Under the pieces are notes generated by a model. That model searched no databases. It had not been told where the DNA came from and saw nothing but the letters and a program-made list of their open reading frames with translations. Positions 25,182 to 35,198 of a DNA stretch of 64,000 nt are shown here, one piece after another. Position 1 is the stretch's first letter, and every line of letters begins with the position of its first letter. Source of the stretch: Vibrio sinaloensis DSM 21326. GTDB taxonomy: Bacteria > Pseudomonadota > Gammaproteobacteria > Enterobacterales > Vibrionaceae. The stretch covers positions 1 to 64,000 of the forward strand of contig NZ_AEVT01000006.1 in the NCBI RefSeq assembly GCF_000189275.1. The letters are read 5' to 3'. The translations under genes were made by a program, and so were the position numbers.

Positions 25182-27956
25182 TTAGAGAGTGTCTCTCTCA
25201 GCGTGAAGAGGTTGCTGATTACGCTTGGTAAGTAAGAAGTGATTCTGCTGCAAACAGTTAAATGTGCGATGCCTGTCTGGCTTAGCAAACATCACATTAT
25301 CCAGAACAGGGTAGCGAGCGAGCGGATGACGAGTTAACGATAGAGGCTCTAGGCTGCACGTTACCTCTCCACTTTGACTGTCTAATGCAATCGTGAATGG
25401 TGTAGTCAGTGCAAATACCATTTCAATCGTGTCATGCTCACTTCGAAGCGATAGATTCAAACGCACTTTTTCTGTTTGGCTTACTGGAGAAATTTGGTAT
25501 CGCTCAATGTGGTTGTCTCGTTCAAATGTCACCTCAAGGGCGTTGCATTCCCCAAAAGGCAATCTGGTCACGAACTGATGCCATTGTGCGGGCAGTTTAG
25601 GTTCAAGCCTTATCTGGTTTCGAATCAGTTGCGGCTTAAAACCGAGGTAGTCTTGTTGTGTGTTGCGAGCGTATTCAGACACCGACCAAGCTTGTGCGTA
25701 AGTTCCCGTTTCAATAAGAGCGTTTGGATCTTGCTGGAAAGCATCCAAGTTCTCACTCATGCTGCCTCTGTGGCCTTGCTCCAATATTTGCTTCGCTAGG
25801 TTCTTACTCAGCTGATAAGCAAAGTCTTGTTGGTCAAACTTGTTCAATGATGAGACCGTGAAGCCAGCGTTCCATCCCCAAATGGTGCCGTTATGATAGG
25901 CCGCATCTTTATGGTACTCACTGCGATTATCGTGATAAGGGTGAAAATCTTCATGTGATTGATTCAATGAGCATATACCCCATGGGAACAGCAGTTGTTC
26001 AACACTGTTCTTGACGATGTACTGACCAATCTCATGATCGACTAAAGGTTCGGATTGAGGAATGGTCAGAGTCATCAGTTGATTTGGTCTAACGCTTAAG
26101 TCAGGTTGGTCTTGATCGGTTAATCGATCGGCCATTGATTGGCGCTCTGCACACCAAAACTTGTCAATAAAGCTTTGTTTCGCCTGTTGAGCTAACGAGA
26201 CGACGTGATCAGCATAGACATCGTCCTGGTTTAGCTGCGCGAGTGTTTGTGCAACGTGTAATGCGTCAAACCAGAGCGCTTGGATATCGTTGGCCTTCGG
26301 CCCTCTTGGAGACCAAGGGATTTGGCCATCAATTTTAGCGTCCATCCAAGTGTCCGGGTGACGATGTTTAATCAGTCCATCTTGGTCGAGGTAGTTGCGT
26401 TCTACACCTGCAATAAAGCGTTGTACAACGGGATAAATGCGTTTGGCAAAATCAATGTCTCCGCTGTAGTTAATGTACTCCAGGATTTCTCGGATCATCC
26501 AAGGGGTGCCATCGGTTGTATTGTAGATGATGTTAGTCTTGCTGGTGACACGGTTAGGTATGCGACCGTCATTGAGAGAGGTGTCGTCTTGCAGTTGCAT
26601 AGAAGCAAAATTCTCAATGATGGCTTTTGCCTCGGAAAATTCACCATTAATCAAACTGGTGCCAGAGAGTGCGATGAAGGTGTCGCGACCCCAGCAATCT
26701 TTAAACCAAGGTAAACCAGCCCAGATCCCCGTCCCAAATTCGTGGCTGACAAACACTCGGCTGGATAAACGTGCCCACAGGGTGGCACGGTTGTATTCAA
26801 TGTCGTCGCTCCAAAAATAGTAGTGAGTGAGGAAGTCATACACCGACTGACGATGTTGGGTATTGGCGTCTTCTTGAGCGGCTTTGCGAGCGGACTCTAT
26901 CGCCAAGTTTTTATCATGTTCAAAGCTTAGATATACAGAGAGTTGGTCGATGGGCGTTTCACTGGTGATTGACAGCGTCATGTTGCTAGGCGACAACAGC
27001 ATCTTATCTGAGATGTCTCTATGCTCCGCTAAGTTGAGCTCTTTAATAGTGACAGCATGATTCGCGCTTATAGCAATGAACTGCGGGCAGCCTTCAGGGC
27101 ACAATGTAGGCTCTACCTCGATAAGCAGTACGTCTGCAAAGTGTTCAATCTGAAAATCACCATGCGCTAAGTTAAGCTCTGGAATAATAGAAAGTATGGT
27201 GGCTGAAGTCGCATTGACCGACAGGCATGCCATGCGTTTGTTTTGCAACAAAGATAGGCAATCGCTGCCTTGAGCAAAATGGTGCTCTATTCCGTAGGGC
27301 ATGAGCCGGGCGTGCCTTGCCTTCGTTCTATCATTGAGCTCGCCATCGATAAGCGAACCAAAACCGCCAAGATACCAACCTTGATGGTGTCGGTAACGAC
27401 CTGCACACGCAAAATTGTGGGTTTGCCCTTCATAATATCCATCAACATTGTCACCAAACACATACGGAAAGGCTTGCTTTGATTCAATGGCTAACTGGTC
27501 AAATAGAGCTTCGGCACCCATCGCCCACTTATGGTTGTGAATGTGAAGCGGATCAGAATGAGTATTGGTTATGCGATAATTGACCAAGTCGCCTCGCTGT
27601 GGCAACGACAGCGTGTTCATCTCTAGTTCAATCGTTAGCGATGGTGTTTCATTGGTCAGGTCGAGTGTCAGCTGGAATCGCCCGGTTTTATTTGGTGTAA
27701 AGGTAAGGTCATTACCTATACCTTGAGTGCTCATGAGAGCTGTCGAACTGGCCAAGTCTAATGCGACGGATTGAGTTGCATGAGCGGCGAGTGTCCAGCG
27801 TTCACTGCCATCCATATCGGCGATTTTAAACTGGTGCTTGTCGGCAGAGAACACAACATGAGTCGTGTAGATAAGCGGTGATTGCTCAACAAATGGGGTG
27901 TCGAGTCCCCATCCATTAAAGGTGCCCTTCAGATAAAGTGTTGGTACGTTTTGCAT
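25182..27956 (-). CDS. Amylo-alpha-1,6-glucosidase/glycogen debranching-type enzyme
   Basis: About 924 residues from the ATG giving MQNVPTLYLKGTFNGWG; an in-frame ATG 114 bases upstream would add a non-signal extension. The N-terminus has a CBM48/AMPK-like module (YLKGTFNGWG...KHQFKIAD), then an aminohistidine-poor beta domain, and the C-terminal (alpha/alpha)6 barrel of GDE type: WFKDCWGRDTFIALSG, DGRIPNRV, DTWMDAK and AYHNGTIWGWNAGF, which hold the acidic catalytic residues. No signal peptide, so it should trim branches of imported dextrins in the cytoplasm. Next to pullulanase and a porin, forming a starch-use locus. Confidence 0.82.
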   Translation of the reverse strand: MQNVPTLYLKGTFNGWGLDTPFVEQSPLIYTTHVVFSADKHQFKIADMDGSERWTLAAHATQSVALDLASSTALMSTQGIGNDLTFTPNKTGRFQLTLDLTNETPSLTIELEMNTLSLPQRGDLVNYRITNTHSDPLHIHNHKWAMGAEALFDQLAIESKQAFPYVFGDNVDGYYEGQTHNFACAGRYRHHQGWYLGGFGSLIDGELNDRTKARHARLMPYGIEHHFAQGSDCLSLLQNKRMACLSVNATSATILSIIPELNLAHGDFQIEHFADVLLIEVEPTLCPEGCPQFIAISANHAVTIKELNLAEHRDISDKMLLSPSNMTLSITSETPIDQLSVYLSFEHDKNLAIESARKAAQEDANTQHRQSVYDFLTHYYFWSDDIEYNRATLWARLSSRVFVSHEFGTGIWAGLPWFKDCWGRDTFIALSGTSLINGEFSEAKAIIENFASMQLQDDTSLNDGRIPNRVTSKTNIIYNTTDGTPWMIREILEYINYSGDIDFAKRIYPVVQRFIAGVERNYLDQDGLIKHRHPDTWMDAKIDGQIPWSPRGPKANDIQALWFDALHVAQTLAQLNQDDVYADHVVSLAQQAKQSFIDKFWCAERQSMADRLTDQDQPDLSVRPNQLMTLTIPQSEPLVDHEIGQYIVKNSVEQLLFPWGICSLNQSHEDFHPYHDNRSEYHKDAAYHNGTIWGWNAGFTVSSLNKFDQQDFAYQLSKNLAKQILEQGHRGSMSENLDAFQQDPNALIETGTYAQAWSVSEYARNTQQDYLGFKPQLIRNQIRLEPKLPAQWHQFVTRLPFGECNALEVTFERDNHIERYQISPVSQTEKVRLNLSLRSEHDTIEMVFALTTPFTIALDSQSGEVTCSLEPLSLTRHPLARYPVLDNVMFAKPDRHRTFNCLQQNHFLLTKRNQQPLHAERDTL

Positions 27957-28184
27957 AGTCGATGCTCTAGATGTCGTGGCGTTTGGCGAATAGATGTTAT
28001 TCAGTGTGACTGATTCTGTGCTCAATTTTATTATTTTCGTTCTATGCGGGAAAATTGATTTGCTCTTCAATGATATAGGCTTTTTCTATATCAAACCCTT
28101 AATGGCCGTTTTTAACTCAGATTGATGGTGGTGATTGCTGACGTGATAAGTAGTTTTTGTGAGGTGAATGCGTAGGACGAGGAT

Positions 28185-28211
28185 AAAAAAGGGAAGCCGA
28201 AGCTTCCCTTT
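28185..28211 (-). terminator. Terminator of the pullulanase gene
   Basis: AAAGGGAAGC/GCTTCCCTTT, 10-bp stem with a 4-base loop and, on the minus strand, a T6 tail, 24 bases past the pullulanase stop. Confidence 0.9.
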
Positions 28212-28234
28212 AACTGTTACCTCAACAGACAAGG

Positions 28235-31200
28235 TTATTTCTTAGCTACAGTAACCTCTTTGGACAAGATGTTAAATGTGACTGTGTAAACCGCTGTCTC
28301 TTCTGGAGTAAAGCTGATGTTGCCTTCCCCCGTCAAAGGTAATGAATCTTCAGCGGTTACCACATTCGCAGCGCCATGCTCGCACTCACCCCACGCTCCG
28401 CACGTAAACTTGAACTCATAAGCTTCATTTGCGGTTAGCTCCGGCGTTTCGAAGCTCACGTTGTGGTTTTCGCCAGCCAACATTTTTTGCGCATCGCTAT
28501 GATCCCAGCCACCGGAGATCGAGCCTGGAATGTACCAGGTTTTACCCACGTAACTTTCAACCAGTTTGGAATCAAGAACGACGGGATTGTCAGAGTCTGA
28601 GGCATCAAGCGTCAGTTCATACATACCCAATTCAGAGAAGTCGACGCTGCAGTTTTCATTGCTGTCTTTGCCACAGCCCCACGTTGTATCCCAGTTACCT
28701 GCGGTAAATTTATACTCGGCGGATTCAGCTAAACCAACTTTGGCTTTGTAAAGCCCTTCATTGGCGTATTCGGCTGTCGTGCTATGATCCCAACCATTGA
28801 ATGCACCTGCAACACGGACAACTTTCAACGGCGGTAAGTCAGAGGCTTTTTCACTGACTGGAAGACCTAGTCCGCGAGCGTTGCCACGAGGTTGAACAAA
28901 GACTGCCACAGACCATGCAGGTACCGTGAACTTGCCATCGCTAAAGCTGGCACCGTTAGCGATACCATCTTGTCGATGACCCAGCTCGAAGCCAGACAGG
29001 CTGATCTCTTTACCTTGATGATCAACAAAACCGTAGATGCTTTGTTCTGCTGGATTCGCGTTGATGATCACCACCATGGCATCCAGGTTTTCATCCAGAT
29101 CGGTCGCTTGAGTTGAGCCGTTGTCGATGGTCATCACAATCAAACCAGGCGTTTGATGCTTACCAGTATTACGAAAATCAACTCGATTGATGATTTCTTG
29201 TGCGCTCGGCAAGGTCATCAGTTCTGTTGCCTTACGCAGCTGTAGCATCTCTTTGTAGTTTTCAAACATGGTATCAATGTCTGAAGATGACGGTTGAGAA
29301 TTTACATCTTGTACGGCGCGAGTGATTTGATCGTAGTTGCTTAGATCTTTGTCTTTTGTTGGCAGGCCTTTGTTCCAGTTGTTTGAATCACGAGTGAAGT
29401 CAACCACGTTGTACCAGTCACCATAGTCGTAAGAATCTCGCTGCATGGATTTTGAGCGTAGTAGTTCTCCACCCATGTGGTTGAACGGGATTGCTTGACC
29501 TAGTAACACAGTCGCGATACCCACCGTCTGCATTTTAACTCGTACTTCTGGGCTGGCATCTTCAGCCACCTTGTACATGTTGTTATCCCAGAACGTTTGG
29601 TTATCGTGCTTAGATATGTAGTTTTGAATTTCCCAAGGTTGTTCAGCGTAACCTGCATTCTGACCGTTATAGTCAACGTTCTCGCCAAGAAGTGTTGAGC
29701 CTTTAGCGTCAATTAGCTTGAACTTCTTAAGGTTACCAGCCATTCCTAAGCGGGTGAGATCCGCTTGTTCTAATGCTCGAGCTAACTCAGCATCAGCGAC
29801 CGTGCCATCCTCTTTGGCGTTTAACTCGTTTGGTAATACTGCTGCACCTGTCGCAAAGCCTTGGGTTTTGCGTATCGCGTCACCACTATCAAATGGTGTA
29901 CCGCCACGTACGGCATCACGCAATCTATCTGAGAAGGAGCCGATGCCAGTACCACCTAAGTTTGGTTGGGTTGCTTGAATGAATCGTTTGTTGTTTTCAA
30001 CTTCACCGAAGTTCCAACCTTCACCATAGAAATAGACTTCAGGGTTCGCTTCACGTGCGGTTGTCAACGTGCCTTGAATTTGTGCAAGAGGGTGGTGGCC
30101 CATCAAATCCCAGCGGAACGCATCGATCTTGTAAGCTTCGACCCAAGTTTTAACTGAGTCGTCGATCAACTTAGCAAACATCGCATGTTCTGGAGCGGTG
30201 TTCTCACAGCAGGTCGAGGTTTCAACATTACCCGTATCAGGCACTAAGCGGTGATAATAGAGAGGGACCACTTTATCAAGCACAGATTTTTCGTTGAGGC
30301 CTGACGCATTGGTGTGGTTATACACAACATCGACCACGACGTTCATGCCGATATCTTGTTTTACCGATTGAACCATTTGACGGAACTCAAGGATACGTTG
30401 GCTACCTTCGGCGTCTGTCGCGTATGAACCCTCAGGAACCGTGTAGTGATAAGGATCGTAGCCCCAGTTGTAGCTATCAACTGAACGCACGTAATCATTC
30501 AAGTCTTGAACGATTGGATTGTCTTTGCTGTCATTAGGCAGAATAGTTTCGAACACTTCGGCAATAGTGTCAGAACCCGCACAGTAACCGCTAAAGTTAG
30601 CATCGTCTTTCACCGCCTGGTTAAGTTCGCAAAGCTTACTAAAAGGTTGGTCGATGTTGGCGACTTGCTCTGGATCTTCATTGATTGTCGCAATATCGAA
30701 TACTGGCATGAGATGAAGGTGGGTCATGCCTGCGTCGCTCAGTTCCTTAAGGTGGTTAACTGGAACGGAGCCGTCTTCGGTAAAGGCTAAGTATTTACCA
30801 CGGTTATCCGATGACGTGCTTTGGTCGAGTGCCGAAAAATCACGTACATGGGATTCATAGATGACCATGTCAGATAAGCTGCCATCACTTTCAACCTGAG
30901 AGTGAGGTGCGGTGAGCGCGTCCCAGCCAGATGGTTTTAGATCATCAGAGTCTAAATCGATTGCCTGACTGTAAGTCGAATTCATCGACAAGCTGACAGA
31001 GTAAGGGTCGGTCACTTCGTACTGGGTGGATTCTTGACTGCGAGGCTGGAAGACTGTCATCGCGTAACGATAGTATTTGCCATCTACTGCGTCTTTTTCC
31101 AGTTCAACGCTCCAGCTACCAGACTCGGTATCCTCGACTAATGGGTGTTTACCAGCGAGTGATTTATCTGCGTTGTAAACCACTAACTCAACGTTTTGAG

Positions 31201-32593
31201 CGGTTGGTGCCCACAAACGGAATGTCACGCCATTGTCACCATATACCGCACCATAATCCAGTTGCGTGGCTTCCTCAGCAAAAATTGCGTCTAGGGCGCC
31301 TGCATATTGAACCGCTGTCGATGAGCGCAGTTCGCCGTAGTTTTCGCCTTCAATGTTGTTCGAGGCTAAGGCAATTAAGCTGGATTTCAGTAGTTCGTTT
31401 AACGCGATGTTTGGAATCTCAAATGCAGGGTAGCCTGCCAGATGAGGGAACTTCGCGACTTGGGCTTTGCTCAGGTTGGTTGCTTTCAATTTAATGGATG
31501 AACCGCTCACAACACCATTATCGTCAACCTTGTAATTACCATCATCTGAGAACATCAACTGGACAAGATCAGCATTGGCGGCGGCATTCCAAACCAAAGT
31601 TTGGTCATCAAGTAGTATTGCGCCAACAGTGTCGATACTGAATTCGCTTGATGGCCCATCTTGTGAGAAGGCTTCGATACGACTCGCGTAAGAGCGAGTT
31701 TTTCCTGGCATGTATGTGACGGCCGGATTGGTTTCTCGATCAGAAATATTGACCTTTAAATCGGCATTGATCGCTTTGTCTTTGTTGCCGTTACGAATGA
31801 TAACGTTGAAACATTGGCTGGCATCATCCGTGATAGGCACGTACCACACTGGGCCAAATTCATCCGCTGCATCAGGTGTGACTGAGGTATCTTCCCAGTT
31901 TTTGTTAAAGCCAGCAGGGTTACCGGCGTTACAGTCAGCATTGTTCCATAGGTGCAGGTTGTAATTACCGTAGCCGTTTAAATCCGCGCCATCCTCTTTG
32001 TAGTCACCCAATGGATCGTAAAACTGAATCGCGAAATGGCCGTCAGGTGTGTTGGCAAGTTCGGTTGGCTCAGACACTTTTTTCAGTTTTACATCAGTAC
32101 CTGTTTGGTCTATCCCTATGCTGGTTAAATAAGCATCATTACGGCTGCCTTCGATCACTTTACCCGATTGAGTGATACCCAAGCTTTCACCCTGTGAGGC
32201 ATCGAGTGATACCGATACAACTTGCTGGTCGTCTTTGGATATTGCACAACTGCCTAATGTACTGGCCTTAGGCAGAACCCAATATGGGCCGAATTCATCC
32301 GAACCGTTGGCAGCATAGCTATCTTCACCACAGGCTAAGCTCCAACCATTACTTACTGAAAGCGCGCGTGTGCTATTCGTGCTGGTGGAGATGTAGCTAA
32401 TCAGGATCTCATCGTCAGCGACTGCCGGTTCAGTCGGCATGTTGGTTGGAGATACAAGGATCTTATCTTCTTTGGTGTCGGTCGCAGGCGTGGTTGAACT
32501 GCTGCTATCGTTATCATTACATGCCACTAGCATGCTCACCGATAAGAGCGGTATGACCGCTTTGGCTAAAGGAGACAGCTTAAAAGTTTTCAT
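28235..32593 (-). CDS. pulA: Very large pullulanase lipoprotein with tandem C-terminal carbohydrate modules
   Basis: 1452 residues. Signal peptide with lipobox LVAC (Cys25), so surface or outer membrane lipoprotein. Order: N-terminal pullulanase-associated/CBM41-like repeats with NYNLHLWNNADCN, a CBM48-like module (YGDNGVTFRLWAPTAQNVEL), the GH13 barrel with VVDVVYNHT, nucleophile Asp in DAFRWDLMGHH (near 826), acid/base Glu in YFYGEGWNFG (near 856) and KHDNQ (near 995), then DUF3372-like and two similar tail modules (AGAFNGWDH, PGSISGGWDH) with Cys pairs. It hydrolyses alpha-1,6 branches of pullulan and starch outside the cell. MalT-like boxes lie upstream. Confidence 0.93.
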   Translation of the reverse strand: MKTFKLSPLAKAVIPLLSVSMLVACNDNDSSSSTTPATDTKEDKILVSPTNMPTEPAVADDEILISYISTSTNSTRALSVSNGWSLACGEDSYAANGSDEFGPYWVLPKASTLGSCAISKDDQQVVSVSLDASQGESLGITQSGKVIEGSRNDAYLTSIGIDQTGTDVKLKKVSEPTELANTPDGHFAIQFYDPLGDYKEDGADLNGYGNYNLHLWNNADCNAGNPAGFNKNWEDTSVTPDAADEFGPVWYVPITDDASQCFNVIIRNGNKDKAINADLKVNISDRETNPAVTYMPGKTRSYASRIEAFSQDGPSSEFSIDTVGAILLDDQTLVWNAAANADLVQLMFSDDGNYKVDDNGVVSGSSIKLKATNLSKAQVAKFPHLAGYPAFEIPNIALNELLKSSLIALASNNIEGENYGELRSSTAVQYAGALDAIFAEEATQLDYGAVYGDNGVTFRLWAPTAQNVELVVYNADKSLAGKHPLVEDTESGSWSVELEKDAVDGKYYRYAMTVFQPRSQESTQYEVTDPYSVSLSMNSTYSQAIDLDSDDLKPSGWDALTAPHSQVESDGSLSDMVIYESHVRDFSALDQSTSSDNRGKYLAFTEDGSVPVNHLKELSDAGMTHLHLMPVFDIATINEDPEQVANIDQPFSKLCELNQAVKDDANFSGYCAGSDTIAEVFETILPNDSKDNPIVQDLNDYVRSVDSYNWGYDPYHYTVPEGSYATDAEGSQRILEFRQMVQSVKQDIGMNVVVDVVYNHTNASGLNEKSVLDKVVPLYYHRLVPDTGNVETSTCCENTAPEHAMFAKLIDDSVKTWVEAYKIDAFRWDLMGHHPLAQIQGTLTTAREANPEVYFYGEGWNFGEVENNKRFIQATQPNLGGTGIGSFSDRLRDAVRGGTPFDSGDAIRKTQGFATGAAVLPNELNAKEDGTVADAELARALEQADLTRLGMAGNLKKFKLIDAKGSTLLGENVDYNGQNAGYAEQPWEIQNYISKHDNQTFWDNNMYKVAEDASPEVRVKMQTVGIATVLLGQAIPFNHMGGELLRSKSMQRDSYDYGDWYNVVDFTRDSNNWNKGLPTKDKDLSNYDQITRAVQDVNSQPSSSDIDTMFENYKEMLQLRKATELMTLPSAQEIINRVDFRNTGKHQTPGLIVMTIDNGSTQATDLDENLDAMVVIINANPAEQSIYGFVDHQGKEISLSGFELGHRQDGIANGASFSDGKFTVPAWSVAVFVQPRGNARGLGLPVSEKASDLPPLKVVRVAGAFNGWDHSTTAEYANEGLYKAKVGLAESAEYKFTAGNWDTTWGCGKDSNENCSVDFSELGMYELTLDASDSDNPVVLDSKLVESYVGKTWYIPGSISGGWDHSDAQKMLAGENHNVSFETPELTANEAYEFKFTCGAWGECEHGAANVVTAEDSLPLTGEGNISFTPEETAVYTVTFNILSKEVTVAKK

Positions 32594-32782
32594 TATTTTT
32601 TGTTTCCATACGTAGGTTATTGGATAAAAAAAATCATAGAGTTAGCTAGGGTCAGCACGCTGTGAGTTGAATAAGTAAAGTTAATTTTGCTGAATAAATA
32701 ATCGGCTGCTTATATGAGAATCACATTGCGTAGGGTGAAAATTGCCGTGCCACGAGGTGCAGGTCACATTGGTATGGGATCT

Positions 32783-32804
32783 GGATGAGGGAGGAGGGAT
32801 GAGC
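32783..32804 (+). promoter_or_regulatory. MalT-like boxes between pullulanase and porin
   Basis: Two direct copies of the MalT core GGATGAG occur at 32783-32790 (GGATGAGG) and 32796-32804 (GGGATGAGC), 14 bases apart, close to the consensus GGGGATGAGG. They lie in the 674-bp gene-free gap 32594-33267 between divergent pullulanase and porin genes, which are natural MalT targets. Nothing else in that gap is recognised apart from a purine run and a GAGAA/TTCTC hairpin near 32825-32843. Confidence 0.6.
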
Positions 32805-33267
32805 CCAAATAGCGCTGAGGAGGAGGAGAATTTTTGTTCTCAGCCCTAAGTTTGTGACATCACACCAGCTCAAGTGGAATGATATTTTGAACAACTAAAA
32901 ATCTTTATCACTTTACTCTGCTATGTAGCTGTTTCTATCTGTTGTCCTTTGTATTTGCTCTGCTTACCATTTTCGGTATTGATACAATTCATTTTTATGT
33001 TTTTATAAAAGTTCCCCATTAATATTGAAAAACGTGACATTGATCGATTTTTAGTTGAGCTGTGAACATCCGAGTTAAACCAACTAATTTTCAGATAGTT
33101 ACATCTCTTCCCTTATTTTTCCTGCTCTGGATTGGCTGTAGAGTTGATTAATAGACAAATAGTTGCACTAGATAAGTCATTAATTCGTACTACGGTATAA
33201 GTGTTCGTGATGTTTTGGCCGTCAGGCCTTATCGGACAAGGTGTTATCCCTTATACGGACATGAATT

Positions 33268-34308
33268 ATGAAAATGAAATTACTCGCCGCAGCAATCGCG
33301 GCAACAGCATGTGGTACATCAGCTTTCGCAGCCGAAATATACAATGGAGAGGGGTCGACGATCTCTCTTGGGGGCTATGTTGATGTAGGTATCGGTGAAT
33401 ATGACTCCAGTGAGGAGATCGAAGTTCACTCAGTCTCACCTAGAATCAATATTGCAGGCACACAAGAGTTGCCAAACGATATTACAGTTGATGCGAAAGG
33501 CGAATGGCAACTTAATTATCTCGACGGTGGGGAAGAGTCCTTTACCACTCGTCTAGGTTATATTGGCGTCACGCATGATCAAATGGGGCGATTGGTGGTT
33601 GGTACTCAGTGGACGCCTTACTACGACGTCGCTGGTGTGGCCGATTTGCCTATCGCTTTTGCTAACAATTTCCTCTATGACGATCACAACAATCTAGGTA
33701 CTGCCCGTGGTAAAGACATGGTCAGTTACCGCAAAGCATTTGATATTCCTGATCTTGGTACCTTCAATCTGGGTCTAGGCTGGCAAGGTAAACACTCGGA
33801 TGCGACAGAAGAGCCATCCAAAGGCGACGGCGTGGTCACGGTCACGCGTTCGACCAAAGAGTATGAGTCTCGTGGACAAATCGCGCTTCAGGCTGACGTG
33901 TATGGTTTTGGCCTAGGTTACACCTACACAGGTGGTGATGTGACAGGCACCAGTAAAGTCGATGCTCATTCGCATGCGATTTCATTTAAATCGGGAAGTT
34001 ATGGTGATGGTTTATATTCCGCCGTGGTCTACGCCATGAATGAAAATATGAATGGACCAGAAGAGAGTGACCAATTTGAAATTTTACTTGCCTATAGCTT
34101 AGGCAATGGGGTGAATTTGAGTGTCAACTATGAAGCGGAGATTGATAGCAAAAACGAACTGACGCAATTTAGTCAAAGTGCGTTGCAAGCCGAATACAAC
34201 TTTTCACCAAACCTTGTTGGCTTCGCCGGTTATCAGTTCGATCTCGGCAATGATCTCGATCTGGATGAAGAGGACTTCTGGACATTTGGTGCCCGCTATT
34301 TCCTATAA
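33268..34308 (+). CDS. General (Porin_4-type) outer membrane porin
   Basis: 346 residues. Signal peptide MKMKLLAAAIAATACGTSAFA, then alternating amphipathic strands and a C-terminal FWTFGARYFL with terminal-type aromatic Leu ending. RLVVGTQWTPYYDVAGVADLP, a loop-3-like element, marks the gram-negative general porin family, not the 18-strand LamB maltoporin. Being divergent from the pullulanase and next to MalT-like boxes, it may pass maltodextrins. This substrate is inferred from position only. Confidence 0.85.
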   Translation: MKMKLLAAAIAATACGTSAFAAEIYNGEGSTISLGGYVDVGIGEYDSSEEIEVHSVSPRINIAGTQELPNDITVDAKGEWQLNYLDGGEESFTTRLGYIGVTHDQMGRLVVGTQWTPYYDVAGVADLPIAFANNFLYDDHNNLGTARGKDMVSYRKAFDIPDLGTFNLGLGWQGKHSDATEEPSKGDGVVTVTRSTKEYESRGQIALQADVYGFGLGYTYTGGDVTGTSKVDAHSHAISFKSGSYGDGLYSAVVYAMNENMNGPEESDQFEILLAYSLGNGVNLSVNYEAEIDSKNELTQFSQSALQAEYNFSPNLVGFAGYQFDLGNDLDLDEEDFWTFGARYFL

Positions 34309-34353
34309 CTATGAGTAACCAACAACCACTGTCTCAACACACTTTTGTGTTAG

Positions 34354-34383
34354 CGCCTGCTCTTATTTGAGTAGGCGTTTTTC
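34354..34383 (+). terminator. Terminator of the porin gene
   Basis: CGCCTGCTC/GAGTAGGCG stem (one G-T pair) with a T5 tail. Confidence 0.85.
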
Positions 34384-34513
34384 TACGTTGCTAAGTTAAT
34401 GTTTATTGTATAAATATTGGGCATTGGATCCGATTTTCAGGCTATGGCAGGTTTCAACAACTAAGGCTTCGATTAAAATGCCTCTCCCAAACAAATCATT
34501 CAAGGAAGAGGAT

Positions 34514-35128
34514 ATGTATTCAGTTAAGCTTGGCGAAGAGCTCATTCATCCATCGAAAGTATTGTGTATTGGCCGCAACTACTTGGAGCATATTCATGAA
34601 CTTAACAATGCAATTCCCGATGATATGGTGGTGTTCAATAAACCCGCGACAGCGATAAGCTCTGTACTAAAAGCTTTTCAACAAGAACGCATACACTATG
34701 AAGCAGAAATTTGTTTCTTGGTTAAAGAGGGGAAATATCAGGCCGTCGGACTTGGACTCGATTTGACTAAGCGTGGATTACAAAGCCAGCTTAAGGAGAA
34801 AGGCTTACCTTGGGAACGTGCCAAAGCTTTCGATGGCTCAGCCTTGTTTAGCCGCTTTATTCCTGTCGCAGGCCTCGACATGAATAGCCTTGAACTCGAA
34901 CTGTTCATCAACTGTGTGCGGGTGCAAAAAGGCGATGTGTCGCAGATGATGTATTCTCCGCAAATGATTTTGAACGAGTTAAAAAGCTATACCACCTTAT
35001 GTGATGGTGACATCGTGATGACAGGTACGCCAAAGGGTGTTGGAGAAGTGCATGCAGGCGATGTGTTTCTTGCGCGATTAAAATGCGCAGAAGCGAGCTT
35101 GATAGAAATTGAATGGGTTGCTGAGTAG
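34514..35128 (+). CDS. Fumarylacetoacetate hydrolase family protein (YcgM-like)
   Basis: 204 residues from the ATG behind AAGGAAGAGGAT; an upstream ATG at 34406 is rejected because it lacks a ribosome site and adds unrelated residues. The family pattern is clear: CIGRNYLEHIHE, then HYEAEICFLV with the metal-binding Glu residues, KAFDGSALFSRFIP and TGTPKGVGEV. FAH-fold enzymes split or decarboxylate oxo-acids (acylpyruvase, oxaloacetate decarboxylase). No pathway partners are adjacent. The next feature is a hairpin that may end it. Confidence 0.88.
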   Translation: MYSVKLGEELIHPSKVLCIGRNYLEHIHELNNAIPDDMVVFNKPATAISSVLKAFQQERIHYEAEICFLVKEGKYQAVGLGLDLTKRGLQSQLKEKGLPWERAKAFDGSALFSRFIPVAGLDMNSLELELFINCVRVQKGDVSQMMYSPQMILNELKSYTTLCDGDIVMTGTPKGVGEVHAGDVFLARLKCAEASLIEIEWVAE

Positions 35129-35160
35129 TCAGCCCTTTACATTACCCTAAGGGCAGCGTT

Positions 35161-35192
35161 TAACCTCTGATGGTGAAAGTCATCAGAGGTTA
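35161..35192 (+). other. Perfect hairpin holding the ribosome site of a mini-gene
   Basis: TAACCTCTGATG (35161-35172) pairs exactly with CATCAGAGGTTA (35181-35192). The only purine-rich ribosome site for the next small gene, AGAGG at 35184-35188, lies in the descending arm, so folding would hide it. It also could serve as a terminator for the FAH gene, though the T tract is interrupted. Confidence 0.6.
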
Positions 35193-35198
35193 TTTATT

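Noticed and set aside
32811-32843. GAGAA/TTCTC hairpin with T run as terminator
   Set aside because: The T run is in the loop and not after the stem, and it lies between two divergent 5' ends.
33201-33383. 60-codon open frame across the porin start
   Set aside because: Out of frame with the porin signal peptide and without a ribosome site or recognisable sequence.
33268-34308. LamB-type maltoporin
   Set aside because: Length and loop-3 type sequence fit the general 16-strand porin family, not the 18-strand LamB family, despite its starch-gene context.
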